Part shown: positions 8,160 through 16,890 of the stretch, in pieces
Position numbering within the stretch: the first letter of the stretch is position 1
How the letters are laid out: the number at the start of each line of letters is the position of its first letter
From: Prochlorococcus_E sp000760215
Lineage (GTDB): Bacteria > Cyanobacteriota > Cyanobacteriia > PCC-6307 > Cyanobiaceae
Assembly: GCF_047303175.1 (NCBI RefSeq)
Contig: NZ_CP138945.1
Length of the DNA: 64,000 nt
Strand: one strand, 5' to 3'
Made by a program: the position numbers and the translations under genes
The notes under the pieces: generated by a model
What the model was told of the DNA's origin: nothing
The model's database searches: none
The model's input: only the letters and a program-made list of their open reading frames with translations

Positions 8160-9716
8160 TTGAAATCATATCTGATTAGAAAGCCTGTAATTACGTTATT
8201 ACCTGTATTAGGAATAATCCCTGTGGTTATTCAATTACTCCATGGTCTACATATTGGTGGCCTTAATACTTTATCTAATTTCTTTTTATCTGCGTTTCAA
8301 CCATCACTAGAAAAAAGCGTACTGATTAGCAGCTGGCATGGTATTCAAGTTACTTTCGGTATAGGGTTAATTTCATGGAGCATTAGTCTCTCAATCGGTC
8401 TTATTCTTGGCATTGCCACTTCATATACATTTAACAGTATTGTAGAGATACCAGAAATTATACCGACATCCCTTAGGCGAATACTAACTATTCCTAGAGC
8501 TACACATGAATTGATTTGGGGATTACTACTTTTACAGATATTTGGACTAGCCCCATGGATTGCCATTCTTGCTATTGCTGTTCCATATTCATCTTTAATG
8601 GCAAGAGTATTTTCAGAACAGATTGACAAGATTAATTCTAAAACGTTAACTGCAATAAATCAAACTGGATGCAGCAAATTTTCAATACTCTCTACGGCTT
8701 TGTTCCCAAAAATAATTCCAATAATTGGAACATATGGGTTTTACCGTCTTGAATGTGCGATACGAGGTGCCACATTGTTAGGTGTTTTTGGGCTTGGTGG
8801 TATTGGCACTGAATTACAATTAAGCATAATGTCATTGCAATTTAATGAGGTCTGGAGCTCTATGTGGATGTTGGTTATAGCAATATTTCTATTAGAGAAA
8901 ACATGCAGATGGTTACAGAATCCGGAATTATATGTTCGGAATATAGGTATGTATTCTATAGGGATATCATTGTTAATAATATTATCCTCTGCTATAAGTC
9001 TAATATGCCTAGATAAGTTAGGAGTAGAGATATTTAGTGCCTCACGTTACCATTCGTTTAACTTCCCAAGTATAATTCATCTAAAATCAGCTTTGATAAA
9101 TTTACCTTGGTTTAAACTTATTATAGAAACAATAAGCTTAACATTGATTGCATCACTAGTTGCGACAGGGGTGCCCCCGCTCTTATTGATGCTAGGACCA
9201 AGTAAGATTGCCCAAAGCCTTATTAGTTTTATATGGATTTTCTTTAGAATAATACCACCACCACTTACATCAATGTTGTTATTATTAAGCACAACGCCAA
9301 CAATATCTGTCGCTGCTCTAGCATTAGCAATACAAAATATGGCTGTACTTGGTAGACTATTAAAGGATAGAATAGACCAGAGTGATGATAGATACCTTAA
9401 TTCTATAAAAGCCACGGGTGCTAATGATCATATTTCTTGGTTCTATGGCAAGTTATCATCAGAAAGCACTAATTATTTAACCTATGCCCTATATAGATCA
9501 GACGTTATTTTACGTGAAAGTATAGTCGTTGGAATGGCAGGAGGAACAGGTTTGGGATGGCAATTAAAAGAGTCCATAAGTTCTTTTGCATGGGAAGAAG
9601 TTATGCTCATTACAATAGTATTTATAATAATTACACTAATAGGCGAAACAGTAAGCGAAAGACTTCAAAAACGTCTACTTTACGACGAACATAAAGAAAT
9701 GCACTTAATATCATAA
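8160..9716 (+). CDS. phnE: Phosphonate/phosphite ABC permease PhnE, double-length
   Basis: A membrane permease of about 518 residues, twice the length of a typical 260-residue PhnE. It contains two copies of the ABC transmembrane domain. The first half has an EAA-like loop around LTAINQTGCSKFSILSTALFP followed by AIRGATLLGVFGLGGIG. The second half has LNSIKATGANDHISWFYGKL followed by LRESIVVGMAGGTGLGWQL. A single chain can therefore supply both halves of the channel. The frame stays open upstream into phnC, but that start would overlap phnC by about 60 bases; the TTG four bases after the phnC stop gives a sensible MKSYLIRKPVITLLPVLG terminus. The ligand is whatever PhnD binds. Confidence 0.87.
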   Translation: MKSYLIRKPVITLLPVLGIIPVVIQLLHGLHIGGLNTLSNFFLSAFQPSLEKSVLISSWHGIQVTFGIGLISWSISLSIGLILGIATSYTFNSIVEIPEIIPTSLRRILTIPRATHELIWGLLLLQIFGLAPWIAILAIAVPYSSLMARVFSEQIDKINSKTLTAINQTGCSKFSILSTALFPKIIPIIGTYGFYRLECAIRGATLLGVFGLGGIGTELQLSIMSLQFNEVWSSMWMLVIAIFLLEKTCRWLQNPELYVRNIGMYSIGISLLIILSSAISLICLDKLGVEIFSASRYHSFNFPSIIHLKSALINLPWFKLIIETISLTLIASLVATGVPPLLLMLGPSKIAQSLISFIWIFFRIIPPPLTSMLLLLSTTPTISVAALALAIQNMAVLGRLLKDRIDQSDDRYLNSIKATGANDHISWFYGKLSSESTNYLTYALYRSDVILRESIVVGMAGGTGLGWQLKESISSFAWEEVMLITIVFIIITLIGETVSERLQKRLLYDEHKEMHLIS

Positions 9717-9729
9717 TAGACTAACCATA

Positions 9730-10377
9730 ATGACAAATACATCCATAAGACAGTTAATAGTATTCGGCGACAGCACAGTATATGGATGGGGTGATATTGA
9801 TGGAGGAGGTTGGTGTGCAAGGCTTCAACGATATTGGATGCAACTAGAAGATAAGCCGACCATTTATCAACTTGGTATTAGAGGAGACGGACTTGAAAAA
9901 GTTGCACAGAGATGGCATAGAGAATGGGAATGTCGAGGTGAGTTCAGAAGAGCTAAGCCTACAGGGTTGCTATTATCAATAGGTCTAAATGATACTGCCA
10001 AGGTAGGTAGAGAAGATGGGCGTCCACAATTATCTAAGGATGCGTTTAGATTCGGATTAGAAGAGCTTCTTAAAAAGATTAAAAAGGAAACCTACGTAAT
10101 GGTTATGGGTTTAACTCCTGTCGACGAAAGTAAAATGCCATATGCCAACTGTCTCTGGTATTCCAATCAAGATTGTTTAAGCTATGAAAGACTTATCGAA
10201 GAATGTTGCTTAGAATTAGATATTCCTTTCTTGCCAACATTTCAAGAGTTGAGGAAGGAGACTCTGTATGAGGAATGGATAATGTCCGACGGCATTCATC
10301 TTAATTCACAAGGTCATCAATGGCTTTTCAAGAAGGTATTAGCATGGCATCCATTAAGCAAATGGGCATCCGAATAA
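9730..10377 (+). CDS. SGNH/GDSL-type hydrolase
   Basis: A 215-residue esterase/lipase-like hydrolase of the SGNH superfamily. Block I is VFGDSTVYGWGD with the nucleophilic serine near residue 15, a glycine lies in LGIRGDGLEKVAQRW, the block III asparagine is in IGLNDTAKVGRE, and block V is SDGIHLNSQGHQW with the Asp and His of the triad. There is no signal peptide, so it is probably cytoplasmic. It starts 13 bases after phnE and is probably co-transcribed with the transporter, but a direct role in phosphonate use is only a guess. Members act on lysophospholipids, thioesters or acylated sugars; the substrate here is unknown. Confidence 0.85.
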   Translation: MTNTSIRQLIVFGDSTVYGWGDIDGGGWCARLQRYWMQLEDKPTIYQLGIRGDGLEKVAQRWHREWECRGEFRRAKPTGLLLSIGLNDTAKVGREDGRPQLSKDAFRFGLEELLKKIKKETYVMVMGLTPVDESKMPYANCLWYSNQDCLSYERLIEECCLELDIPFLPTFQELRKETLYEEWIMSDGIHLNSQGHQWLFKKVLAWHPLSKWASE

Positions 10378-10405
10378 GATAAGATTAACTATAAAGTGGT
10401 TACTA

Positions 10406-11152
10406 TTAATTAATATTTATAAGTAATATAGCTATTAGCATAGAAAGTAAAGCGGCAAACAATGTCTGGATGAAATTAACGACCTCATTAGTAAGCCACG
10501 AAATACGTTGCTGAAATACCGCGCCAAAATAACTTTCCATAATCGTTGCTATAAAGCCACTTGTAATAACTATAAAAAGAGATTGAAGAGAATTAATGAA
10601 TGACAATAGGAACATTACTAGTCCCATAATGAGACTGCCAAAAAAGCTTGCATATGTACCCTCAAGACTTATTGCTCCATCAGTACCTGCTTTCGCACGC
10701 TTGAGGTTAGTAATCAAAAAAGTCTTCCTGCCATATCTTTTTCCTATCTCACTTCCAAATGTATCTGCTAACTTTGCCGAGAAGCTAGAAGAAAAACCTA
10801 TAAATATAAAGTATTCACCATATCCACTAAAGAGCTGATAAGCAATAGCCAAGATAGCACCTGTAGCCGCAGAGCCCCAGACATTCTCAGGTCCACGTCT
10901 ACCACCACGCCCCTCAGCTATACCTCTAGACTTCTTATATGAAAATCCAATTTTAGTTACAAGAGTTCCAAGTAATAAGTAAAGAGCTACTGCAAACCAA
11001 CCTGACCACCCTAAACAAGCTAAAAGTATTGTTCCTAATATTCCAGCATGAAGCCAACCTGTGTTGGTAAGGAATGGAAATCTCTGAGCAATTGCAATAA
11101 TTAGAAAATTGATACAAAATGCCCAGGCCCAAGAATTATAAATAGATGGCAT
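10406..11152 (-). CDS. DUF92/TMEM19 family membrane protein, VTE6-like phytyl-phosphate kinase candidate
   Basis: A 248-residue protein with about six hydrophobic segments and the DUF92 signatures: RGGRRGPENVWGSAATGA, SSSFSAKLADTFGSEIGKRYG, RAKAGTDGAISLEGT. The plant member VTE6 phosphorylates phytyl phosphate to phytyl diphosphate for tocopherol and phylloquinone synthesis, and a cyanobacterial homologue is known in Synechocystis. In this organism the product could recycle phytol from chlorophyll into quinones; that fits menB and menD in the window but is inference. It faces the SGNH hydrolase across a 28-base convergent gap and is separated from rsmE by about 60 bases. Family membership is confident, the kinase role moderately so. 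Confidence 0.83.
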   Translation of the reverse strand: MPSIYNSWAWAFCINFLIIAIAQRFPFLTNTGWLHAGILGTILLACLGWSGWFAVALYLLLGTLVTKIGFSYKKSRGIAEGRGGRRGPENVWGSAATGAILAIAYQLFSGYGEYFIFIGFSSSFSAKLADTFGSEIGKRYGRKTFLITNLKRAKAGTDGAISLEGTYASFFGSLIMGLVMFLLSFINSLQSLFIVITSGFIATIMESYFGAVFQQRISWLTNEVVNFIQTLFAALLSMLIAILLININ

Positions 11153-11212
11153 GGTTAATCATGCTTTGAATATTTAATATTCTATTAAAAAAATGGTCGC
11201 CGAAACAAAAGT

Positions 11213-11971
11213 TTAAACATTTAAGGTTCTCCATGAAGACATAATTTGCGTTGATACTACTGCAGCCGTTGAAGACCTGAGAATAGAGTTTCCCATAGTA
11301 ATATTTATACAATGATGTTTTTCAGCCAATTCAATCTCATCGTCAGTCCAGCCACCCTCTGGGCCTATTGCAGTCCATATTTCATCAACATCTGTAGATG
11401 TCTTTTCTAATAATAGCTCAAATGGTTGAGCCTTATCAGTTCTGGTTGTACCAATAGTTACAAGCATACCTTGAAACGAATGCTCTAACCAATTAGAGAA
11501 ACAAATTAATTCTCTCAACTGAGGTCTCCATAATCGTTCTGATTGTTCAACAGACTCATTAAGAATCACATTCCATCTTGAAAAGCGTTGAGAGGATAAA
11601 TGAGTAACCACAGATCTATTGGAAACAAGTGGTTGAATAATATCTATACCTATTTCACAAGACATCCTAATTACATCATCCATTCCATATTTAGGCATGA
11701 CAATCGCAAGGCAAGTTTGAATCTCAGGTCTAGAAGAAGATTCAATAGGATTAAATGCATTCGTTGTTAAGACAAGATAGTCATTATTAACAAGATTTGC
11801 ATTCCAAAGGCGACCTAAGCCATCAATAACAGCTAGCTGATCATCATCTCGTAATCTAAGAACACGAGTTATATAATGTTTCTCCTTGGTAGTAAGTTTT
11901 ATAAGATTATTATTTTGAAGGGAGTCTTCTATACGCTTAGATGAAATTAACAAACGCCTGTACTCAGACAT
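11213..11971 (-). CDS. rsmE: 16S rRNA (uracil1498-N3)-methyltransferase RsmE
   Basis: RsmE methylates N3 of U1498 in 16S rRNA. The protein has an N-terminal PUA-like domain (KEKHYITRVLRLRDDDQLAVIDG) and a C-terminal SPOUT knot domain with PKYGMDDVIRMSCEIGIDIIQPL, a serine/glutamate stretch SVEQSERLWRPQL, and the cofactor loop IGPEGGWTDDEIELAE. The final motif reads NSILRSSTAAVVS where many homologues have ILRTETA, a mild change. The frame is open further upstream, but the ATG giving MSEYRRLLISSKRI (252 residues) is chosen because it falls seven bases after the stop of the DUF3531 gene, whereas longer starts overlap that gene. The two genes form a pair. Confidence 0.93.
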   Translation of the reverse strand: MSEYRRLLISSKRIEDSLQNNNLIKLTTKEKHYITRVLRLRDDDQLAVIDGLGRLWNANLVNNDYLVLTTNAFNPIESSSRPEIQTCLAIVMPKYGMDDVIRMSCEIGIDIIQPLVSNRSVVTHLSSQRFSRWNVILNESVEQSERLWRPQLRELICFSNWLEHSFQGMLVTIGTTRTDKAQPFELLLEKTSTDVDEIWTAIGPEGGWTDDEIELAEKHHCINITMGNSILRSSTAAVVSTQIMSSWRTLNV

Positions 11972-11978
11972 AACTATA

Positions 11979-12416
11979 TTAGGTATTGGGAAAGATTGCA
12001 TCTGGATGGTCATCAACAGGCCAATCATCATTTACTCCACCTATTACCAGTTCTTTAAGTTCAACAACATCTCCATTTATTTGGATTAGACAATTGATCA
12101 ATATATCAAATGCCATAGCATCTGAAGTTCCCAAATCAACCCAGCATCGTCCCCATTCATTTTGATATTCCATCGTGCCTAAATTATGCATTAAAGCGGG
12201 CATGCAAGATTCTTCTTCGTAAGTTATCCAACTGAGTTCTGCTGCAGCGTCATGAGCCTGTAGATTTTCAGAGTTAAATCCTCCTAATTTGCCGATTACA
12301 TACCAACTGTCAAAAAGTCCGTCTATATATTTTTTTTCACCTTCACTAGGTGGATGAGCAAATTTGAGCCAAATCCAACAGTTAAATGGATCTATCTCTC
12401 TAAAATTAATGTCCAT
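11979..12416 (-). CDS. DUF3531 family protein
   Basis: A 145-residue soluble protein matching the cyanobacterial/plastid DUF3531 family, recognised by its length, the N-terminal MDINFREIDPFNCWIWLKF, an acidic middle, the segment WGRCWVDLGTSDAMAFDILI and the acidic tail NDDWPVDDHPDAIFPN. No catalytic motif is apparent and the function is unknown. It is immediately upstream of rsmE with seven bases between them. The tight coupling suggests co-expression and perhaps a role in translation or ribosome biology, but that is inference from position only. Confidence 0.8.
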   Translation of the reverse strand: MDINFREIDPFNCWIWLKFAHPPSEGEKKYIDGLFDSWYVIGKLGGFNSENLQAHDAAAELSWITYEEESCMPALMHNLGTMEYQNEWGRCWVDLGTSDAMAFDILINCLIQINGDVVELKELVIGGVNDDWPVDDHPDAIFPNT

Positions 12417-12535
12417 AAAAAAATAAAGATATTCACACCTTTAAAAAATAATGCCAGATGGTACCTTTTAAAAAGATAAATGGAGAATTCAACTAGCATC
12501 TTTATCATATATAGTTGCTGGCTATTAACAACAGA

Positions 12536-13168
12536 ATGCTTGAACTAAAAAGAATCAATTATCATCCAGCAACTTCGGAGTATCCAGTCCTTAAAGAAAT
12601 AACACTTCAGGGTACAAAAGGAAGACCCCTAATTATTTCAGGTCCTAGTGGTAGTGGTAAAACAAGTTTAATTGAAGTAATTAGTGGAATAACAGCTCAA
12701 AACAATGGGAATATCTTTTGGAACAAAATTTTAGTAAATGAAAGACAGCGTAAAAGGATATCCGGTGTTGTATTCCAGTTCCCAGAACGTCATTTTATAG
12801 GTTTAACTGTTGCTCAAGAATTACGAATAGGGCTTAGAAGATTATCCGGTGATCTTCAAACAGAAACATTAAAAAAAGTAGGCTTGGAAAATATAAACAT
12901 TACAGACTCCCCTGAAAAATTGAGTGGCGGCCAGCAAAGAAGAATAGCAATAGCTGTCCAACTAATAAGAAAACCTCAAATACTCTTATTAGATGAACCA
13001 ACAGCAGGGCTAGATTGGTCAGTACGAGACGAGATACTTAAATTAATCAAATTACTTTCACAAGAACAACTTTTGATTATTGTTACTCATGAACCTCAAC
13101 TCTTTAAGGCTTGTGATTCAAAGAAGTATCAATTAAACAATGGGGTCCTTAATCAACTTACCAAATAA
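12536..13168 (+). CDS. ABC transporter ATP-binding protein, no partner permease nearby
   Basis: A 210-residue ABC ATPase. Walker A is SGPSGSGKTSLIE, the Q-loop is VVFQFPERHFIG, the signature is LSGGQQRRIAIAVQL, Walker B is ILLLDEPTAGLD and the H-loop is IIVTHEP. The FQFPE segment resembles EcfA/CbiO ATPases of energy-coupling-factor importers, so it could serve a vitamin or metal ECF transporter such as the BioY encoded about 3.7 kb away; that link is speculative. A TTG lies seven codons upstream, but the ATG giving MLELKRINYHP fits the family better. hslO begins four bases after its stop, so the two are probably one transcript. No permease or binding protein gene adjoins it. Confidence 0.85.
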   Translation: MLELKRINYHPATSEYPVLKEITLQGTKGRPLIISGPSGSGKTSLIEVISGITAQNNGNIFWNKILVNERQRKRISGVVFQFPERHFIGLTVAQELRIGLRRLSGDLQTETLKKVGLENINITDSPEKLSGGQQRRIAIAVQLIRKPQILLLDEPTAGLDWSVRDEILKLIKLLSQEQLLIIVTHEPQLFKACDSKKYQLNNGVLNQLTK

Positions 13169-13172
13169 ATGC

Positions 13173-14081
13173 ATGAATGATTTACTTGTAAGAGCAACTG
13201 CTGCCAATGGAGCCATAAGACTCGTAGCCGTAACAACGACAGAAACTACCAAAGAAGCAAGAAGACGCCACTCCCTTTCCCATTTGACAACAGCACTTTT
13301 AGGAAGAGCAATGGGGTCAGCTCTAATACTTGCAAGTTCAATGAAAGTAAAGCATGGAAGAGTGACAGTAAAAATTCAATCTGACGGACCTATCAATGGA
13401 CTATTTGTAGATGCTGGTAGAGATGGAACTGTTAGAGGATATTTAGGGAATCCTGATTTAGAACTTGATTTAATACTGACCAAAACCAAGAAGCATTATT
13501 TCGATTTTCAAACTGCTACTGGCAGAGGATATCTAAATGTCACAAGGGATAACGGCAAAGGAGAACCATTTTCAAGTACTGTTGAATTAGTAAATGGTTG
13601 TATCGGCGAGGACATCGCCTCATACTTATTCCAATCAGAGCAGACTAAATCTGCGGTTTTTGTAGGAGAAAAGATTAGCAATGGAGAACTTGTTTGTTCA
13701 GGAGCCTTAATAGCACAAGTATTGCCAAAAGAAGTTGATAACGATAGCCTTCTAGATTTCGTAAATAAAGAATGCTTTAATATTGATAATTTCAGTGAAG
13801 AACTTTATAGATGCAAAAATAATCTGCCTAATCTATTTAATTCATTATTTCCAAAATTAAACCCATATGTTATAAAGGATAGAGACAATTTTCAAAATAT
13901 TAGTTTTAAATGTCGTTGTTCAAGATCACGAAGCATCTCGGCACTAAAACTGTTAGGCAAGAAAGAAATATTAGATATATTAAACACAGAAAAAGAGTCC
14001 AAACTTACATGCAAATTTTGTAATACTGTATATTCTATAGATGAAAAAGAACTAATGCGTATTAGCGATGAAATAGGGTAG
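13173..14081 (+). CDS. hslO: Redox-regulated chaperone Hsp33 (HslO)
   Basis: Hsp33 is a cytosolic holdase activated by oxidative unfolding. The 302-residue protein opens with DLLVRATAANGAIRLVAV, continues with HLTTALLGRAMGSALILAS and a glycine-rich core (VRGYLGNPDLEL, GKGEPFSSTVELVNG), and ends with the zinc-switch cysteines CRC near residue 250 and CKFC near 285. The pattern CxC...CxxC is complete, so redox regulation should be intact. The frame is open 33 bases further upstream into the ABC gene; the ATG four bases after that stop is preferred because it begins directly with the conserved DLLVRA. It converges on the CPP1-like gene with a five-base gap. Confidence 0.95.
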   Translation: MNDLLVRATAANGAIRLVAVTTTETTKEARRRHSLSHLTTALLGRAMGSALILASSMKVKHGRVTVKIQSDGPINGLFVDAGRDGTVRGYLGNPDLELDLILTKTKKHYFDFQTATGRGYLNVTRDNGKGEPFSSTVELVNGCIGEDIASYLFQSEQTKSAVFVGEKISNGELVCSGALIAQVLPKEVDNDSLLDFVNKECFNIDNFSEELYRCKNNLPNLFNSLFPKLNPYVIKDRDNFQNISFKCRCSRSRSISALKLLGKKEILDILNTEKESKLTCKFCNTVYSIDEKELMRISDEIG

Positions 14082-14086
14082 ACATA

Positions 14087-14776
14087 TTAATTTAATACTA
14101 AGGAGCCTATCCATAATAAAATCAATGCGGGCAAAGCCTCAATCTTATCTATGGAAATAGGCATTATATTTTGTGAGTTAATTGCAAGATTAGTTACGAC
14201 TAGACCGCCAAGGATGTAACCACATGAAAGAAATACAACACTCCATCCTAACGATGGCAAAATCTTTTTACCACGTTTTACTTGACTAATTACTAAAGCA
14301 AAAGTTGATAAAGAAAGAATAATTTGAATATTTTGATCAGGTGCTACTAAAAGCAAGACGATGATAAACAGTCCTAAGCAAAGTCTTATAGTTAGGCCCT
14401 GTCCTTCAGGAAGATTTAAAAAGGAATTTTCAGTTTTATCAGAATTAACAGAATCATAATTCGTAAATGTATTGATTTTTGTTAGCAATGAGCCTTTAAG
14501 ATTAGTTAAATTATTCCCAAATGAATTGTTCTCTTTCTGAGAAGCATTTATAGCCTCATTACTAACTTTACCTAAACGTCTTGCCTTAAGAGAATCCATT
14601 AGTAACAGATCATATGATGATTCAATCTTTGCTTTAAGAATGAGGTCATCACCTGCTTCTTTTAATCTAATATCTCTAGCTTTCTTAATTTCTTCATAAG
14701 TAGAACCTGGTTGAATTCCTAGCTGTGAAAAAGCATCTTTAGGATCTTGCTGGTTACCAAAGTTTGTATTGGTCAC
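14087..14776 (-). CDS. CPP1-like / DUF3353 membrane protein with J-like N-terminus
   Basis: A 229-residue protein with an N-terminal J-domain-like region (AFSQLGIQPGSTYEEIKKAR to SLKARRLGKVS) but without the HPD tripeptide, a polar linker at about 80-125, and four hydrophobic segments in the C-terminal half. This architecture matches CPP1, the chaperone-like protein that stabilises protochlorophyllide oxidoreductase in plants, and its cyanobacterial relatives. A role in chlorophyll synthesis is therefore plausible but not shown here. The gene is last on its strand before the convergent hslO, and prfC lies about 60 bases upstream on the same strand. Confidence 0.82.
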   Translation of the reverse strand: MTNTNFGNQQDPKDAFSQLGIQPGSTYEEIKKARDIRLKEAGDDLILKAKIESSYDLLLMDSLKARRLGKVSNEAINASQKENNSFGNNLTNLKGSLLTKINTFTNYDSVNSDKTENSFLNLPEGQGLTIRLCLGLFIIVLLLVAPDQNIQIILSLSTFALVISQVKRGKKILPSLGWSVVFLSCGYILGGLVVTNLAINSQNIMPISIDKIEALPALILLWIGSLVLN

Positions 14777-14838
14777 AATTTAACTTATGGTTGTTTAATG
14801 AGCGTAAGTGCGAAAGCAACTTTGGTAAAGCAAAAATA

Positions 14839-16509
14839 TTAAAGAGTTATAGGGTCAATACCACTTATAACTGGTGCGACAGAAGATAATCCAAAAGATG
14901 GTTGATCCTCTTCTAGCTGATTTAAGTTCCATTTGTTCTTAAAAAGTAGTACAGGCCTTTGCCATGAATCCTGAACAGTCTTGCAATTAAAGATTCTTCC
15001 AATCTTATCCAGCGAATCCCATCCGCCCGTTACCCAACGGGCCAATTGAAAGGCCATTGGCTCAATAATGGTCTCAACTGAATATTCACTTTCAAGTCGA
15101 TGCTGCACAACCTCAAGTTGCAATTGCCCCACAGCTGCAAGTATCGGATCTCTTTTGCTTTGGTCTACATCATAAAGAATTTGGACGGCTCCTTCTTCTC
15201 TCAATTCATTGACCCCTTTTCTGAAATTCTTGAACGCAGAAGGATTAGGGTTCCTTAACCAGCAAAATATCTCTGGACTAAAGCAGGGTATACCTTCATA
15301 TTCAGTACGTTCTCCTGCATACAAAGTATCTCCTATAGAAAACATACCTGGGTTATTTAGCCCAATAACATCTCCTGGGAAAGCATCCTCTACTACAGCT
15401 CTATCTTTAGCGAATATTTTTTGCGGTCTAGAAAGTCGTATTGATTTGCCTGTCCGTGCATGATATACATTCATATCCTTTTCAAAACGACCACTACAAA
15501 CACGGACAAAGGCAACCCTATCTCTATGACGAGGATCCATATTTGCCTGCAATTTAAAAACAAAACCAGTAAAAGTACTTCGTAAAGGGTCTACAGGTCC
15601 ATCAATAGCATTACGTGCTACAGGTCCTTGAGCCATGTCTAAAAAGCTATCTAAGAATGGCTTGACACCAAAATTAGTCATTGCCGAACCGAAAAATACA
15701 GGGGTAAGTTCTCCTTTCTTGATAAGATTTAAATCTAGGGATGAACCAGCAGCTTCTAAAAGCTCTAATTCTTCTTTAGCTTTTTCCAAGAGATCTTGTT
15801 CAACTAATTCTGATAAGAGAGGATCATTAATTCCTAGTCGTTGCTCATTTGATTGCTTACCGCGCTCTGCTCTTGAGAATAGTATGACGTCTTTGGTTTG
15901 ACGATCAATAACACCACGGAACAAATCACCACTACCAATAGGCCAGTTAACTGCAAATGTCGAAAGATTTAGTTCTCTTTCAATTTCATCTAAAAGAGAT
16001 AATGGTTCTTGTCCTGGACGGTCCATTTTATTGATAAACGTAAATATAGGTATGTTCCTCAGGCGACAGACCTCGAATAGTTTCCTTGTTTGAGGCTCTA
16101 AACCTTTTGCCGCATCCTCCAGCATGACGGCATTATCTGCTGCAGATAGAGTACGGTAAGTATCCTCAGAAAAATCCTGATGACCAGGAGTGTCTAAAAG
16201 GTTTACTGTGATGTTCTTGTAATCAAATTGCAAAACAGTTGAGGTAATAGAGATACCTCTTTGTTTTTCTAATTCCATCCAGTCTGAAGTAACTTTCCTT
16301 TGTTGTCCTCTGGCTTTAACTGCTCCAGCCTGCTGAATAGCTCCTCCATATAATAGAAGTTTTTCCGTAAGAGTTGTTTTCCCAGCGTCAGGATGAGAAA
16401 TAATAGCGAAATTTCTACGCCTATCTACCTCCCTCTTTAATTCCTCTGTGGAACTATTGTCATCAGATGATCTTAAAGAATTTGTACCATTTGAAGAAAA
16501 TGAAGTCAT
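14839..16509 (-). CDS. prfC: Peptide chain release factor 3 (RF3)
   Basis: RF3 is a translational GTPase that recycles RF1 and RF2 after peptide release. The 556-residue protein has G1 SHPDAGKTTLTEKLL near residue 40, the switch I region around QQRKVTSDWMELEKQRGISI, G3 LLDTPGHQDFSEDTY and G4 TFINKMDRPG. The later domains include SGRFEKDMNVYHARTGKSI and the C-terminal VGQLQLEVVQHRLESEY. The combination distinguishes RF3 from EF-G, LepA and TypA. Length fits the family. sipA lies ten bases upstream on the same strand, so the two may share a transcript. Confidence 0.95.
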   Translation of the reverse strand: MTSFSSNGTNSLRSSDDNSSTEELKREVDRRRNFAIISHPDAGKTTLTEKLLLYGGAIQQAGAVKARGQQRKVTSDWMELEKQRGISITSTVLQFDYKNITVNLLDTPGHQDFSEDTYRTLSAADNAVMLEDAAKGLEPQTRKLFEVCRLRNIPIFTFINKMDRPGQEPLSLLDEIERELNLSTFAVNWPIGSGDLFRGVIDRQTKDVILFSRAERGKQSNEQRLGINDPLLSELVEQDLLEKAKEELELLEAAGSSLDLNLIKKGELTPVFFGSAMTNFGVKPFLDSFLDMAQGPVARNAIDGPVDPLRSTFTGFVFKLQANMDPRHRDRVAFVRVCSGRFEKDMNVYHARTGKSIRLSRPQKIFAKDRAVVEDAFPGDVIGLNNPGMFSIGDTLYAGERTEYEGIPCFSPEIFCWLRNPNPSAFKNFRKGVNELREEGAVQILYDVDQSKRDPILAAVGQLQLEVVQHRLESEYSVETIIEPMAFQLARWVTGGWDSLDKIGRIFNCKTVQDSWQRPVLLFKNKWNLNQLEEDQPSFGLSSVAPVISGIDPITL

Positions 16510-16519
16510 TGAAATAATT

Positions 16520-16738
16520 TTATGATTGATGTTCAGATTTCAAATGATCAATTGGAAGCAAGAAAGCACCCCTTCTAAATCTAACCGCAGCTACATCGTT
16601 AGGTAACAGAGCTATTATTTCACCTGTTTCCTCCAAAGAAACTAAATCTGGTGGTCTTAGCATCGGCATAGGGTCACTGGTTTTTAAATATGGCTGTGAA
16701 ACTCTTAAATAGACTCTTTCTCCAACAGTAAATTTCAT
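16520..16738 (-). CDS. sipA: SipA / DUF3148 regulatory protein
   Basis: A 72-residue protein with the hallmark KTSDPMPMLRPPDLVSLEETG and RFRRGAFLLPIDHL of the SipA family. In Synechococcus, SipA binds and stimulates the stress-sensing histidine kinase NblS (Hik33). It folds as a small SH3-like barrel. The kinase gene is not in this window. The stop is ten bases before the prfC start, so translation termination and a stress-signalling adaptor are probably co-transcribed. About 150 bases of AT-rich intergenic DNA separate it from divergent bioY and should contain both promoters. Confidence 0.88.
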   Translation of the reverse strand: MKFTVGERVYLRVSQPYLKTSDPMPMLRPPDLVSLEETGEIIALLPNDVAAVRFRRGAFLLPIDHLKSEHQS

Positions 16739-16890
16739 GAAAATGGAATCTCATATTAATGTATCAGTTCTTTAATAGTAAATGAAATAGCGCTCATTAA
16801 TCGATTTAATTTTACTTACATATAAAGACTAGTCACTTAACAAGTACGAAGATTCTTTTTAATATTCCTATATAGCAAATAGTAAAAACC

